From Roseicyclus amphidinii (GTDB lineage Bacteria > Pseudomonadota > Alphaproteobacteria > Rhodobacterales > Rhodobacteraceae), in the NCBI RefSeq assembly GCF_030163755.1, contig NZ_JASJOE010000008.1:28887-92886 (forward strand): a stretch of 64,000 nucleotides of DNA. Reading direction: 5' to 3'. Positions 1 to 8,391 of the stretch are shown in pieces. Each line of letters opens with the position of its first letter. Position 1 is the stretch's first letter. The notes under the pieces are model-generated. The model did not search any database, was not told where the DNA came from, and worked only from the letters and a program-made list of their open reading frames with translations. Both the position numbers and the translations under genes were made by a program.

Positions 1-76
1 ATTGAATTTTCGCCGACGCAGGTGCATATGGGGAAGGTATCCCGGTCATCGGGCTTTAAGACCTAGATTACTAGGC

Positions 77-114
77 AGACCGTCCATCGAGCGATAACAA
101 GCTCAGGGCGGTCT
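77..114 (+). terminator. Stem-loop upstream of pheT, possible terminator
   Basis: AGACCG near 77 pairs with CGGTCT ending at 114. Two further short pairings (CC/GG and GAGC/GCTC) close around the loop GATAACAA. A smaller palindrome, CCTAG-ATTA-CTAGG, lies just before it at 62-75. The tail is only partly T-rich. It could end an upstream transcript or form part of a pheT leader. Confidence 0.4.
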
Positions 115-229
115 TCGTGTTTCTGGGGGTTCCGCTACGCTCGCTGGCACTCCCTCATCCCCTTTCCCCGGTGGACACCGCGCACAGAGACGCTAGAAAC
201 CGCTCGACCCCGTGACGGAGCGCAAGCGC

Positions 230-2638
230 ATGAAATTCACCCTGTCCTGGCTGAAAGAGCACCTGGAAACCGACGCCTCGGTCGAGGAGATCGCCGAGGC
301 GCTGACCGACCTCGGCCTCGAGGTGGAGGGCGTCGAGGATCGCGCGGCGCGGTTGAAGGCGTTTACCTTGGCGCGTGTCGTCTCGGCCGAACAGCACCCC
401 GATGCCGACCGGCTGCGCGTCTGCATGGTCGAGACCGACGAGGGCATGAAACAGATCGTCTGCGGCGCGCCGAATGCGCGGGCGGGGATCACGGTGGTCC
501 TGGCCAAGCCCGGCGATTACGTGCCGGGGATCGACGTGACGCTGTCGGTCGGCAAGATCCGCGGCGTGGAAAGCCACGGGATGATGGCCTCGGAGCGCGA
601 GCTGGAACTGAGCGACGAGCATTCCGGCATCATCGAGCTGCCGTCGGGCGAGGTGGGGCAGCGGTTCACCGATTGGCTGGCCGCGAACGATCCGGCACGC
701 GTCGACCCGGTGATCGAGATCGCCATCACGCCGAACCGGCAGGATGCGCTTGGTGTCCACGGCATCGCGCGCGACCTCGCGGCCCGTGGCCTCGGCAAGC
801 TGAAGCCGCATGATCCGGAGCCGGTGAAGGGAACCTTCCCCTGTCCCATCGGGGTCAGCATCAACGCTGACACGCTGGATGTCGCCCCCCATTGGGCGGG
901 CCGCGTGATCCGTGGCGTGAAGAACGGGCCGTCGCCGCAATGGCTGCAGGACCGGCTGCGCGCGATCGGGCTGCGGCCGATTTCGGCGCTCGTGGATGTG
1001 ACCAACTTCTTCACCTATGACATGAACCGCCCGCTGCATGTCTTCGACGCCGACAAGGTGAAGGGCGATCTGCGGGTGCATCGCGCCAAGGGCGGCGAGA
1101 GCCTGCTGGCGCTCGACGAGAAGACCTATACCGCAGCCCCCGGTCACACGCTGATCTCGGACGAGAACGGGGCCGAGAGCCTGGCCGGGATCATGGGCGG
1201 CGAAGAGACGGGCTGCACCGAGGAGACGGTGAATGTCTATGTCGAGAGCGCCTATTGGGACCCGGTCCATGTCGCCCATACGGGCCGCGACCTGAAGATC
1301 AACTCGGATGCGCGTTACCGGTTCGAGCGGGGGGTGGACCCGGAGTATACCCTGCCGGGTCTGGAGGCCGCGACGCGGATGATCCTCGATCTCTGCGGTG
1401 GCGAGCCGTCGGAAGTGTCGGAGGCCGGTGCACCGCTGAAAACCGCGCGGAGCTATCCGCTCGATACCGCGCGGGTGATCTCGCTGGTGGGGATGGAGAT
1501 CCCCAAGGCGGAACAGGTGCGCATCCTGACCTCGCTCGGCTTCTCGGCCACGGGCGCGGGCGATGTGCTGGAGGTCTGGGTGCCGTCCTGGCGGCGCGAC
1601 GTCCAGGGCGAGGCGGATCTTGTGGAAGAAGTGGCGCGGGTGGCGTCGCTGACCAAGCTGGAGCCGAAGCCGCTGCGCCGGGCGAAGGCGGGCGTGCCGA
1701 AGGCCGTGCTGACACCCATGCAGCTGCGCGAGCGCGCGGGGCGGCGGACGGCGGCGGCGCTCGGCTACAATGAATGCGTGACTTACTCCTTCATCGACCG
1801 CGCCTCGGCGCAGCTCTTCGGCGGTGGCAGCGATGACGTGATGCTGGAGAACCCGATCTCGTCGGAGATGAGCCACATGCGCCCCGCGCTGCTGCCGGGG
1901 CTGTTGCAGGCCGCGGCGCGCAACCAGGCGCGGGGGATGATGGACCTTGCGCTGTTCGAGGTCGGCCACGCCTTCCACGGCGGCGAGCCGGGCGAGCAGC
2001 ATCTGCAGGTCGCGGGCCTGTTGATCGGCCAGACCGGCCCGCGCGGGCCGCATGGTGACCGCCGCGCGGTCGATGTCTTCGACGTGAAGGCCGACGCCGA
2101 GGCGCTGCTGGCCGCCATGGGCGCGCCTGCCAGCGCGCAGATCCTGCGCGGTGCGCCGGAGTGGTGGCACCCCGGCCGGCACGGGATGGTCTGCCTCGGT
2201 CCGAAGAAGGTGCTGGGCATCTTCGGCGAGCTGCACCCCAAGGTGCTGCGCGCGATGGATGTGAAGGGGCCTGCGATGGGGTTCACGCTGTTCCCGGCGG
2301 AGATCCCGATGCCGAAATCCGCGGGCGCAAGCCGCGGCGCGGTGGAGATGTCGGACTTCCAGGCGGTCGAGCGCGACTTCGCCTTCGTCGTCGATGCGGG
2401 CGTCGAGGCGGCGGTCCTGGTGAATGCGGCGGCGGGGGCCGACAAGGCGCTGATCGAGGAGGTGCGCGTCTTCGACGAGTTCGTCGGCGGTTCGCTGGGC
2501 GACGGGCGCAAATCCATCGCCTTCTCGGTGCGGATGCAGCCCAAGGACAAGACCCTGACCGACGAGGAGATCGAGGCGGTGGCCGCGAAGATCGTAGCCA
2601 AGGTCGAGAAGGCCTCGGGCGGGGTTCTGCGCGGCTGA
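230..2638 (+). CDS. pheT: Phenylalanine--tRNA ligase beta subunit
   Basis: This is the beta chain of the alpha2-beta2 cytoplasmic enzyme that charges tRNA-Phe. The 802-aa product has the usual length of the family. The N-terminus MKFTLSWLKEHL is canonical, and an OB-fold tRNA-binding domain follows at about residues 39-150 (HPDADRLRVC). The B3/B4 editing region and the B5 domain come next, and the C-terminal anticodon-binding domain begins near SDFQAVERDFAF. A GTG 18 bases upstream is in frame, but the ATG at 230 has a GGAG about 10 bases before it and matches the family start. The partner pheS is not visible and would lie upstream of the window. Confidence 0.97.
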   Translation: MKFTLSWLKEHLETDASVEEIAEALTDLGLEVEGVEDRAARLKAFTLARVVSAEQHPDADRLRVCMVETDEGMKQIVCGAPNARAGITVVLAKPGDYVPGIDVTLSVGKIRGVESHGMMASERELELSDEHSGIIELPSGEVGQRFTDWLAANDPARVDPVIEIAITPNRQDALGVHGIARDLAARGLGKLKPHDPEPVKGTFPCPIGVSINADTLDVAPHWAGRVIRGVKNGPSPQWLQDRLRAIGLRPISALVDVTNFFTYDMNRPLHVFDADKVKGDLRVHRAKGGESLLALDEKTYTAAPGHTLISDENGAESLAGIMGGEETGCTEETVNVYVESAYWDPVHVAHTGRDLKINSDARYRFERGVDPEYTLPGLEAATRMILDLCGGEPSEVSEAGAPLKTARSYPLDTARVISLVGMEIPKAEQVRILTSLGFSATGAGDVLEVWVPSWRRDVQGEADLVEEVARVASLTKLEPKPLRRAKAGVPKAVLTPMQLRERAGRRTAAALGYNECVTYSFIDRASAQLFGGGSDDVMLENPISSEMSHMRPALLPGLLQAAARNQARGMMDLALFEVGHAFHGGEPGEQHLQVAGLLIGQTGPRGPHGDRRAVDVFDVKADAEALLAAMGAPASAQILRGAPEWWHPGRHGMVCLGPKKVLGIFGELHPKVLRAMDVKGPAMGFTLFPAEIPMPKSAGASRGAVEMSDFQAVERDFAFVVDAGVEAAVLVNAAAGADKALIEEVRVFDEFVGGSLGDGRKSIAFSVRMQPKDKTLTDEEIEAVAAKIVAKVEKASGGVLRG

Positions 2639-2664
2639 GGGATTGCGCCCGCTGCCGCGGTCGC

Positions 2665-2698
2665 CCGGGCAAATGCCTTGGAAGGCATTTGGGCCCGG
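2665..2698. repeat. Intergenic palindrome after pheT
   Basis: CAAATGCCTT (2670-2679) and AAGGCATTTG (2682-2691) form a perfect 10-bp stem around GG, flanked by GC-rich arms (CCGGGC / GGGCCCGG). It looks like the palindromic intergenic elements common in Rhodobacterales and may also help terminate pheT. No T-tract follows it. Confidence 0.5.
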
Positions 2699-2825
2699 TG
2701 TCGGGTGCTGTGCCCCGTCTTCGGGTGGACGCGCGGGTTTCGGGTGGCGGATGCCTCCGGCGGCCATATTTGTGGGATGAAGATGGGTGGGGATGTGCCC
2801 TGCCCCGAGGCCGAGGGAGAAGGCG

Positions 2826-3272
2826 ATGCTGACGGTTTACCTGTCCGGAGAGATACACACCGACTGGCGCGAGGAGATCGAGGCCGGGGCCGCGGGTCTC
2901 GACGTGCGGTTCACCGCGCCGGTGACGGATCATGCGGCGAGCGACGATTGCGGCGTGGCGATCCTGGGGGCGGAGCCGGACAAGTTCTGGCACGACCACA
3001 AGGGCGCCAAGCTGAATGCGATCCGCACGCGACACGGGATCGAGACGGCGGATATCGTCGTCGTGCGCTTCGGCGAGAAATACAGGCAGTGGAACGCGGC
3101 CTTCGATGCAGGCTATGCGGCGGCGCTGGGCAAGCCCCTGATCGTGGTGTCGATGCCGGATCACCAGCATGCGCTGAAAGAGGTGCATGCCGCGGCGCTG
3201 GCCGTTTGCAGTGAGCCGGGGAAGGTGGCGCAGATCCTGCGCTATGTTCTCGAGGGCAGGCTGCCCGGCTGA
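2826..3272 (+). CDS. ytoQ: YtoQ family protein
   Basis: A 148-aa soluble protein of the YtoQ family, whose biochemical role is not established. The start MLTVYLSGEIHTDW is characteristic. Later conserved stretches are FTAPVTDHAASD, ILGAEPDKFWHD and a C-terminal segment TADIVVVRFGEKYRQWNAAFD, which resembles the nucleotide-sugar pocket of nucleoside deoxyribosyltransferase-like folds. The ATG at 2826 has a purine-rich GGGAGAAGG ahead of it. An in-frame ATG at 2787 would add 13 residues that do not look conserved. The gene stands alone between pheT and mscL and is followed by a hairpin terminator. Confidence 0.85.
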   Translation: MLTVYLSGEIHTDWREEIEAGAAGLDVRFTAPVTDHAASDDCGVAILGAEPDKFWHDHKGAKLNAIRTRHGIETADIVVVRFGEKYRQWNAAFDAGYAAALGKPLIVVSMPDHQHALKEVHAAALAVCSEPGKVAQILRYVLEGRLPG

Positions 3273-3297
3273 CGCGGGCAGGACGGTTTTGCCCGCG
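3273..3297 (+). terminator. Hairpin terminator after the ytoQ-like gene
   Basis: CGCGGGCA (3273-3280) pairs with TGCCCGCG (3290-3297) around a 9-nt loop ending in TTT, directly after the stop codon. The stem is strong but no U-run follows. Confidence 0.5.
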
Positions 3298-3456
3298 TTC
3301 ATGGCAGCGATGGCGACCGATCACCAAAAAAGATGCGCCGTGGCAGGCGCTGCCGCTTGAACGCGGCCCGCGGTTGCGCATCCTGCACGGGCGGCCGCGG
3401 CGCTGGCGTTACAGCCAAGGGCGGCGGGCCGGCAGTCAAACAGGGTGGACGACCAC

Positions 3457-3888
3457 ATGATCAACGAGTTCAAGGATTTCATCGCGCGGGGCAATGTCGT
3501 GGACATGGCCGTGGGCATCATCATCGGGGCGGCCTTCACCGCCATCGTGTCGTCCATGGTGGGCGATCTGATCAACCCGATCATCGCGCTTGTGACGGGC
3601 GGCATCGACTTTTCCGGTTGGTTCTACGCGCTGAATGGCGAGAGCTATCCCTCGCTCACCGCCGCGCAGGAGGCGGGCGCGCCGGTCTTCGCCATCGGCA
3701 GTTTCGTGATGGCGGTGATCAACTTCCTGATCATCGCGGTCGTCGTCTTCATGCTCGTTAAGATGGTGAACCGCATCAAGGAAGCCGCCGAGAAGAAGGC
3801 GGAGGAGCCCGCCGCCGAGGAGGGCCCGGCTGCGCCGACGGAGCTGGAGATCCTGATCGAGATCCGCGACGCGCTGAAGAAGGGCTGA
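3457..3888 (+). CDS. mscL: Large-conductance mechanosensitive channel MscL
   Basis: Inner-membrane pentameric channel that opens under membrane tension to release solutes on hypo-osmotic shock. The 143-aa product has a short amphipathic N-terminus ([19 protein letters not shown]), TM1 at about residues 15-40 ([18 protein letters not shown]), a periplasmic loop, TM2 ([20 protein letters not shown]) and the charged cytoplasmic helix ([14 protein letters not shown]). An in-frame GTG at 3445 would add four residues. The ATG at 3457 has the better-placed purine-rich site. It is monocistronic and ends at a strong terminator. Confidence 0.96.
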   Translation: MINEFKDFIARGNVVDMAVGIIIGAAFTAIVSSMVGDLINPIIALVTGGIDFSGWFYALNGESYPSLTAAQEAGAPVFAIGSFVMAVINFLIIAVVVFMLVKMVNRIKEAAEKKAEEPAAEEGPAAPTELEILIEIRDALKKG

Positions 3889-3913
3889 GCCCTTTCGGCA
3901 CGGACGGACGAGA

Positions 3914-3949
3914 GGCCCGCGCCCGACGGTGGCGCGGGCCTTCTTCATT
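3914..3949 (+). terminator. Rho-independent terminator after mscL
   Basis: GGCCCGCGCC (3914-3923) and GGCGCGGGCC (3931-3940) form a perfect 10-bp stem with a 7-nt loop, followed by TTCTTCATT. It may serve mscL and, from the other side, the convergent msrQ. Confidence 0.85.
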
Positions 3950-3960
3950 GGCGGGGCCGG

Positions 3961-4566
3961 TCAGCCCGCTGCCTGTGCCGTGGGCCTGCGCCGCAGGTAC
4001 CAGTACCAGATGCGGTAGCCCTCGAGCAGGGCGAGCGGCAGGAAATGCGTGATCGCGGCCTCGGGGTGCTCCCAGTCATGCAGCGCCGCCCAGTGCAGCA
4101 GGGTGAAGACCGCCGCGGCATAGGTCATGCGCTGCAGGGTTTTCCAGTGCCGCCCCATCAGGCGCTGCGCCCAGTCGGCCGAGGTCAGCGCGAGCGGCAC
4201 GAAGATCACGAAGGCGAGCCAGCCGGTCCAGATGTAGGTCCGGTCCAGCTCTCCCAGAACGCCGCCGAGGCTGCCGGTGTCGGCCAGGTAGAACAGCGTG
4301 TGCAGCGCCGCGTAGCCGAAGCTTGCGACGCCGAGATAGCGGCGGTTCTTCTTCAGCCATTGCGGCCCGCGCCAGCCGCGCAACAGCAACGCCAGCGGCG
4401 TGGCCATGAGGGTCACGATCAGGAGCCGCGCGGACATTTCCCCGCTCGGGTGGAGCAATTCGTGGACGATCCGCTCATCGGTCGAGGTCAAGGCCTGGAT
4501 GCTCCAGGCAATCGCCGGAAGGGCGAGGATGGCCCAGAGGCCGTAGGGGGAAAGGCGGGCGAACAT
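3961..4566 (-). CDS. msrQ: Heme-binding subunit MsrQ of the periplasmic methionine sulfoxide reductase
   Basis: MsrQ is the membrane b-type cytochrome that passes electrons from the quinone or flavin pool to MsrP, which repairs oxidised methionines in periplasmic proteins. The 201-aa product shows about five to six hydrophobic helices of the ferric-reductase-like fold, with membrane histidines in AALHTLFY and TLLHWAAL as likely heme ligands. The start at 4566 has AGGAG eight bases upstream. A longer in-frame start at 4611 gives an unconserved extension. The usual partner msrP is not next to it and not elsewhere in the window. Confidence 0.9.
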   Translation of the reverse strand: MFARLSPYGLWAILALPAIAWSIQALTSTDERIVHELLHPSGEMSARLLIVTLMATPLALLLRGWRGPQWLKKNRRYLGVASFGYAALHTLFYLADTGSLGGVLGELDRTYIWTGWLAFVIFVPLALTSADWAQRLMGRHWKTLQRMTYAAAVFTLLHWAALHDWEHPEAAITHFLPLALLEGYRIWYWYLRRRPTAQAAG

Positions 4567-4623
4567 CGGGGGGCTCCTTGTTGCTGACCCCCCGTTGCAC
4601 GCCGCCCGCACGGCGTTCCGTCG

Positions 4624-5742
4624 CTATTGGGCGAGGATCGCCGAAGGGGCGGTCACGTCGATCCCCAGCGCGCGGCCGACGGCGTGGTTGGTCAGCCGCC
4701 CCTCGTGGGTGTTCAGCCCCGCCAGCAGGTGCGGATCGTCGAGGCAGGCCTGCCGCCAGCCCTTGTCGGCGAGCGCGACCATGAAAGGCATGGTCGCGTT
4801 GCCAAGCGCGATGGTGGAGCTGCGGGCGACCGCACCCGGCATGTTGGCGACGCAGTAATGCACCACGCCGTCGACCTCGTAGATCGGGTTTTCGTGGGTG
4901 GTGGCGCGCGACGTCTCGAAACATCCGCCCTGGTCGATGGCGACGTCCACGATCACCGCGCCGCGCTTCATGGTCGTAAGCTGCGCGCGCGTCACCAGCT
5001 TGGGGGCGGCCGCGCCGGGGATCAGCACCGCGCCGATCACCATGTCGGCGGTGGTGATCAGCTCCGCGGTGCTGTCCGCGCTGGCGTAGCGGGTCCTGAA
5101 AATGCCGCGGTAGACATCGTCGAGATAGCGCAGGCGCGGCAGCGACCGGTCGAGCACGGTGACATCCGCCCCCATGCCCGCCGCGACGCGTGCGGCCTGC
5201 GTGCCGACGACGCCGCCGCCGATCACCACGACCTGCGCCGGGCCGACGCCGGGCACGCCGCCCATCAGCACGCCGCGGCCGCCATTCGCCTTTTGCAGGG
5301 CCCAGGCGCCGACCTGCGGCGCAAGGCGGCCCGCGACCTCGGACATGGGCGCGAGCAGCGGCAGGCCGCCCTGGGCGTCGGTCACCGTCTCGTAGGCGAT
5401 GGCGGTCACGCCGCTGTCGAGCAGGTCGCGCGTCTGCGCGGGGTCGGGGGCGAGATGCAGGTAGGTGAAGAGGATCTGGCCGCGGCGCAGCTGCTTGCGC
5501 TCGACGGCCTGCGGCTCCTTCACTTTCACGATCATCCCGGCCTCGGCGAAGACCTCGGCCGCCGTGGCGACGATGCGTGCGCCCACGGCCTCGTAGGCCT
5601 CGTCCTCGAAGCCTGCACCTGCACCCGCGCCGGTCTCGACGATGACCTCATGGCCGTGGGCGAGGGCCTCGCGCGCGGCGGCGGGGGTCAGGCCGACGCG
5701 GTATTCCTGCGGTTTGATCTCTTTCGGGCATCCGATCAGCAT
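4624..5742 (-). CDS. ald: Alanine dehydrogenase
   Basis: NAD-dependent interconversion of L-alanine with pyruvate and ammonia, used mainly for alanine catabolism. The 372-aa length is standard. The substrate and catalytic residues sit at the family positions: Arg15 (EYR), Lys75 (VKVKEP) and His96 (YLHLA). The Rossmann glycine motif [13 protein letters not shown] follows at about 170. The ATG at 5742 gives the canonical [10 protein letters not shown] start; an upstream in-frame ATG at 5823 adds a non-homologous leader. It is transcribed divergently from an AsnC/Lrp-type regulator, the usual arrangement for alanine-induced control. Confidence 0.96.
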   Translation of the reverse strand: MLIGCPKEIKPQEYRVGLTPAAAREALAHGHEVIVETGAGAGAGFEDEAYEAVGARIVATAAEVFAEAGMIVKVKEPQAVERKQLRRGQILFTYLHLAPDPAQTRDLLDSGVTAIAYETVTDAQGGLPLLAPMSEVAGRLAPQVGAWALQKANGGRGVLMGGVPGVGPAQVVVIGGGVVGTQAARVAAGMGADVTVLDRSLPRLRYLDDVYRGIFRTRYASADSTAELITTADMVIGAVLIPGAAAPKLVTRAQLTTMKRGAVIVDVAIDQGGCFETSRATTHENPIYEVDGVVHYCVANMPGAVARSSTIALGNATMPFMVALADKGWRQACLDDPHLLAGLNTHEGRLTNHAVGRALGIDVTAPSAILAQ

Positions 5743-5858
5743 TGGGGGTCTCCTTCCCTGTCTGCCCGGATGATCCGCCGATACGGCTGAAATTGCTTTG
5801 ATCTTTCGCGCGGGTTTGGCCATAAACCTGCACGTCTTTCCGATGAAAAGGCTATTAG
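5743..5858. promoter_or_regulatory. Divergent ald / AsnC-family promoter region
   Basis: The 116-bp spacer between the two divergent starts is more AT-rich than its surroundings (GAAATTGCTTTGATCTTTC, GAAAAGGCTATTAG). Lrp-type regulators typically bind such spacers and control both directions. I could not settle on specific -35/-10 boxes. Confidence 0.45.
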
Positions 5859-6338
5859 ATGAAAGAATTTCGCGCCGATGCGCAGCTTGACGACATGGAC
5901 CGTGCCATCCTGCGGGTGCTGCAGCGCCATGGTCGCATGACCCATGCCGAGCTGTCCGAGCGGGTGCATCTGTCGCCCTCGGCCTGTCACCGGCGGGTGC
6001 AGCGGCTGGAGGGGGCGGGGGTGATCCGGGATTATGTCGCCCTGCTGAACCCGCGCGCGGTGGAGCGGGTGACGACCGTCTTCGTCGAGATCAAGCTGTC
6101 AGGCCAATCCGACGAGATCCTCGACGCTTTCGAGAAAGCGGTCGCGCGGGTGCCGGACGTGCTGGAATGTCACCTGATGGCGGGCTCGGCGGATTACCTG
6201 CTCAAGGTCGTCTCGAAGGACAGCGAGGATTTCGCGCGCATCCATCGCCAGCATCTTGCGCGGCTGCCGGGGGTGGCGCAGATGCAGTCGAGCTTCGCGC
6301 TCAAGACCGTGTTCAAGACGACCGCGCTGCCCGTGTAG
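5859..6338 (+). CDS. Lrp/AsnC family transcriptional regulator
   Basis: A 159-aa regulator with an N-terminal winged helix-turn-helix (residues about 12-65, LDDMDRAILRVLQRHGRMTH ... SPSACHRRVQRLEGAGVI) and a C-terminal RAM ligand-binding domain (about 75-150, with VPDVLECHLMAGSADYLLKV). Members form octamers and respond to amino acids. Its position divergent from ald makes it the likely alanine-responsive activator of alanine dehydrogenase (AldR-like role). That role is inferred from context. Its stop codon lies in the palindromic repeat at 6336-6391. Confidence 0.92.
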   Translation: MKEFRADAQLDDMDRAILRVLQRHGRMTHAELSERVHLSPSACHRRVQRLEGAGVIRDYVALLNPRAVERVTTVFVEIKLSGQSDEILDAFEKAVARVPDVLECHLMAGSADYLLKVVSKDSEDFARIHRQHLARLPGVAQMQSSFALKTVFKTTALPV

Positions 6339-6391
6339 GGTGGGCAATCCTGCCCACCTCACCGGCACGGTGGGCGGCGGCGCCCACCCTA
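6336..6391. repeat. Palindromic element bridging two convergent stop codons
   Basis: TAGGGTGGGC (6336-6345) is the inverse of GCCCACCCTA (6382-6391), so the outer arms pair. Two inner hairpins are also possible (TGGGCAATCCTGCCCA and GGTGGGCGGCGGCGCCCACC). The first TAG is the stop of the AsnC-type gene, and the last CTA is the stop of the ATPase gene on the other strand. It probably acts as a bidirectional terminator and looks like a dispersed repeat. Confidence 0.65.
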
Positions 6392-7438
6392 CCGCAGCCG
6401 CAATCCCGACCCGCTGTCGAAGTAATACGCATCCTTCGGATCGAAGGTGATGCCGACCTTGCTGCCGGGGCGGGGGGCTTGCTGGTCATGGGCCTCGACG
6501 ATGATCTTCTCGCCGCCGGGGGTCGTCAGGTAGTGGTAGCTCACCCCGCCCAGCTGCTCGCTCAGGTCGACGGTGTGGCTGTCGCCCTCGGCAAGCCTCA
6601 GGTGGTTGGGCCGCACCCCGACCGTCACAGTTGACCCCGCCACGCGGGGCGCGGGCACCGTCACGCCGCCAAGGCCCGGCACATGCGCGCCGGTCTCGCT
6701 CACCGTCCCGTCGAAGAAATTCATCGCCGGGCTGCCGATGAAGCCCGCGACGAAGCGGTTGTCGGGGTCGTTGTAGAGGTCGAGCGGCGCGCCGACCTGC
6801 TCGATCCTGCCCGCGCGCAGCACGACGATCTTGTCGGCCAGCGTCATCGCCTCGACCTGGTCATGGGTGACGTAAATCATCGTCGCCCCGATCTCCTGGT
6901 GGAGGCGGGCGATCTCGACCCGCATCTCGACGCGCAGCTCGGCGTCGAGGTTCGAAAGTGGCTCGTCGAACAGGAACACCTCGGGGCCGCGCACGATGGC
7001 GCGCCCGATGGCGACGCGCTGCCGCTGGCCGCCCGAGAGCGCCTTGGGCTTGCGGGTGAGGTAGTCGCCCAGCTTCAGGACGCGGGCGGCTTCGTCGACC
7101 TTGGCCTTGATCTCGGCCTTGGGGTGGCCGGTCATCTTCAGGCCGAAGCCCATGTTCTCTTCGACCGTCATGTGGGGGTAGAGCGCGTAGGTCTGGAACA
7201 CCATCGCCACACCGCGTTCCGCCGGGTCCAGCCGCGTCACGTCGCGCCCACCGATGGAGATCCGGCCCTCGGTCGTTTCCTCCAGCCCTGCGACCATGCG
7301 CAAGAGTGTCGATTTCCCGCAGCCCGAGGGGCCGACGAAGACGCAGAACTCGCCATCCTCGATGGTCAGGTCGACCCCGTGGATGACTTGCGTCGCGCCG
7401 TAGCGCTTTATGACCTGCTGCAATTCCAGACCGGACAT
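6389..7438 (-). CDS. Sugar ABC transporter ATP-binding protein (MalK/UgpC type)
   Basis: A 349-aa cytoplasmic ATPase that energises a CUT1-family carbohydrate importer. Walker A GPSGCGKST is at residues 36-44, followed by the signature LSGGQRQRVAIGRA and Walker B FLFDEPLSNLD. The C-terminal ~110 residues form the OB-type regulatory domain seen in MalK and UgpC. It follows the IclR-type gene by 17 bp on the minus strand. It is the only ATPase near the galactoside binding protein and permeases on the opposite strand, so it presumably serves them. Confidence 0.93.
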   Translation of the reverse strand: MSGLELQQVIKRYGATQVIHGVDLTIEDGEFCVFVGPSGCGKSTLLRMVAGLEETTEGRISIGGRDVTRLDPAERGVAMVFQTYALYPHMTVEENMGFGLKMTGHPKAEIKAKVDEAARVLKLGDYLTRKPKALSGGQRQRVAIGRAIVRGPEVFLFDEPLSNLDAELRVEMRVEIARLHQEIGATMIYVTHDQVEAMTLADKIVVLRAGRIEQVGAPLDLYNDPDNRFVAGFIGSPAMNFFDGTVSETGAHVPGLGGVTVPAPRVAGSTVTVGVRPNHLRLAEGDSHTVDLSEQLGGVSYHYLTTPGGEKIIVEAHDQQAPRPGSKVGITFDPKDAYYFDSGSGLRLR

Positions 7439-7455
7439 GGCCCTTCTCCCTCCCG

Positions 7456-8244
7456 TTATTCCGCCGCGGCCGGAAAGCGCCAGTCCTGCGCTTCCGCCGC
7501 GATTGCCTCGGCCGCGGCGCGGATGCGCGGCAGGTGGTCCTCCAATGCCTCGAGCGTCGTGCGTGCCGTCGACGAGGTGACCGACATCGCCCCCAGCACC
7601 CGCCCCGCGCGGGTCAGGATCGGGTGCGCGATGCAGATGATGCCCGGCTCGTGTTCCTCGCGGTCATAGGCGTAGCCGCGGGCGCGGATCGCCTGCAGCT
7701 CGACGCGCAGCGCGGCCTCGGTCGTGTAGGTGTGGTCGGTGAAGCGGTGAAAGCTCTGCTGTGCGATGACGCGCGCAAGCTCCTCCTCGGGGAGGAAGGC
7801 GATCATCGCCTTTCCCACCCCGGTGCAATAGGCCGGGCCGACCTTTCCGGCCGCCGAATACATCTCGATCGGATGGCGAGCGTTGCGCTTGTCGACGTAA
7901 AGCACCTGTGCCCCGTCGAGCTGGGCGAGGTGGACGGTCTCGCCCGCGGCCTCGGACAGCGCATCGACATGTGGCCGTGCGATGGGTGCCAGCGCCGAGG
8001 TTTGCCAGGCGGCATGGGCCAGCCTGACAAGCCGCAGGCCAGGCGCATAGGTCTGCCGGTCGGGGTCGAAATGAAGCATGCCCTGCTTGGTCAGCACCTG
8101 CACGAAGCGATAGAGCGTCGCCTTGGGATAGGGCGAGCGGTCCAGCAGTTCGGCAAAGCGCACAGGTCGCCCGAAACCGGCGATCTCGTCCATCACAGCG
8201 AGCGCCTTGGCGACCGTTCCTTCCCCGCTGCCGTGTTCCGCCAT
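7456..8244 (-). CDS. IclR family transcriptional regulator
   Basis: A 262-aa regulator with an N-terminal winged helix-turn-helix (about residues 10-75, VRFAELLDRSPYPKATLYRF) and a C-terminal GAF-like effector domain (about 90-250, including GKAMIAFLPEEEL and REEHEPGIICIAHPI). It is divergent from the galactoside operon and co-oriented with the ATPase, so it most likely controls both by sensing a galactoside or galactonate intermediate. Candidate operator sequence lies in the spacer just upstream of the binding-protein gene. The effector is not deducible from sequence. Confidence 0.92.
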   Translation of the reverse strand: MAEHGSGEGTVAKALAVMDEIAGFGRPVRFAELLDRSPYPKATLYRFVQVLTKQGMLHFDPDRQTYAPGLRLVRLAHAAWQTSALAPIARPHVDALSEAAGETVHLAQLDGAQVLYVDKRNARHPIEMYSAAGKVGPAYCTGVGKAMIAFLPEEELARVIAQQSFHRFTDHTYTTEAALRVELQAIRARGYAYDREEHEPGIICIAHPILTRAGRVLGAMSVTSSTARTTLEALEDHLPRIRAAAEAIAAEAQDWRFPAAAE

Positions 8245-8290
8245 TCCCGTCGTCCTCCCAAGCCCGCGGGATCCGGCCGCGGGTTTCTAG

Positions 8291-8356
8291 TTGACAAACC
8301 TAGGCAGACCCGCGCTAGGATTTCAACATAAGAAACCAAGTTTCAAATAATGAAAC
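8291..8356 (+). promoter_or_regulatory. Promoter and inverted-repeat operator of the galactoside operon
   Basis: TTGACA at 8291-8296 is a perfect -35 box, with TAGGAT (8316-8321) as a -10-like hexamer about 19 bp on. The inverted repeat GAAAC-CAA-GTTTC (8332-8344) lies just downstream, and a further TGAAAC follows at 8351. A site overlapping the transcript start fits repression by the divergent IclR-type protein. Confidence 0.6.
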
Positions 8357-8391
8357 TGAACATTTCGTTCTGGATCAATAGGGAGGACACC

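Noticed and set aside
155..2767. An 870-codon open frame on the minus strand opposite pheT
   Set aside because: It is a GC-driven shadow of pheT: arginine/histidine/glutamine-rich, no domain, and pheT is unmistakable on the other strand.
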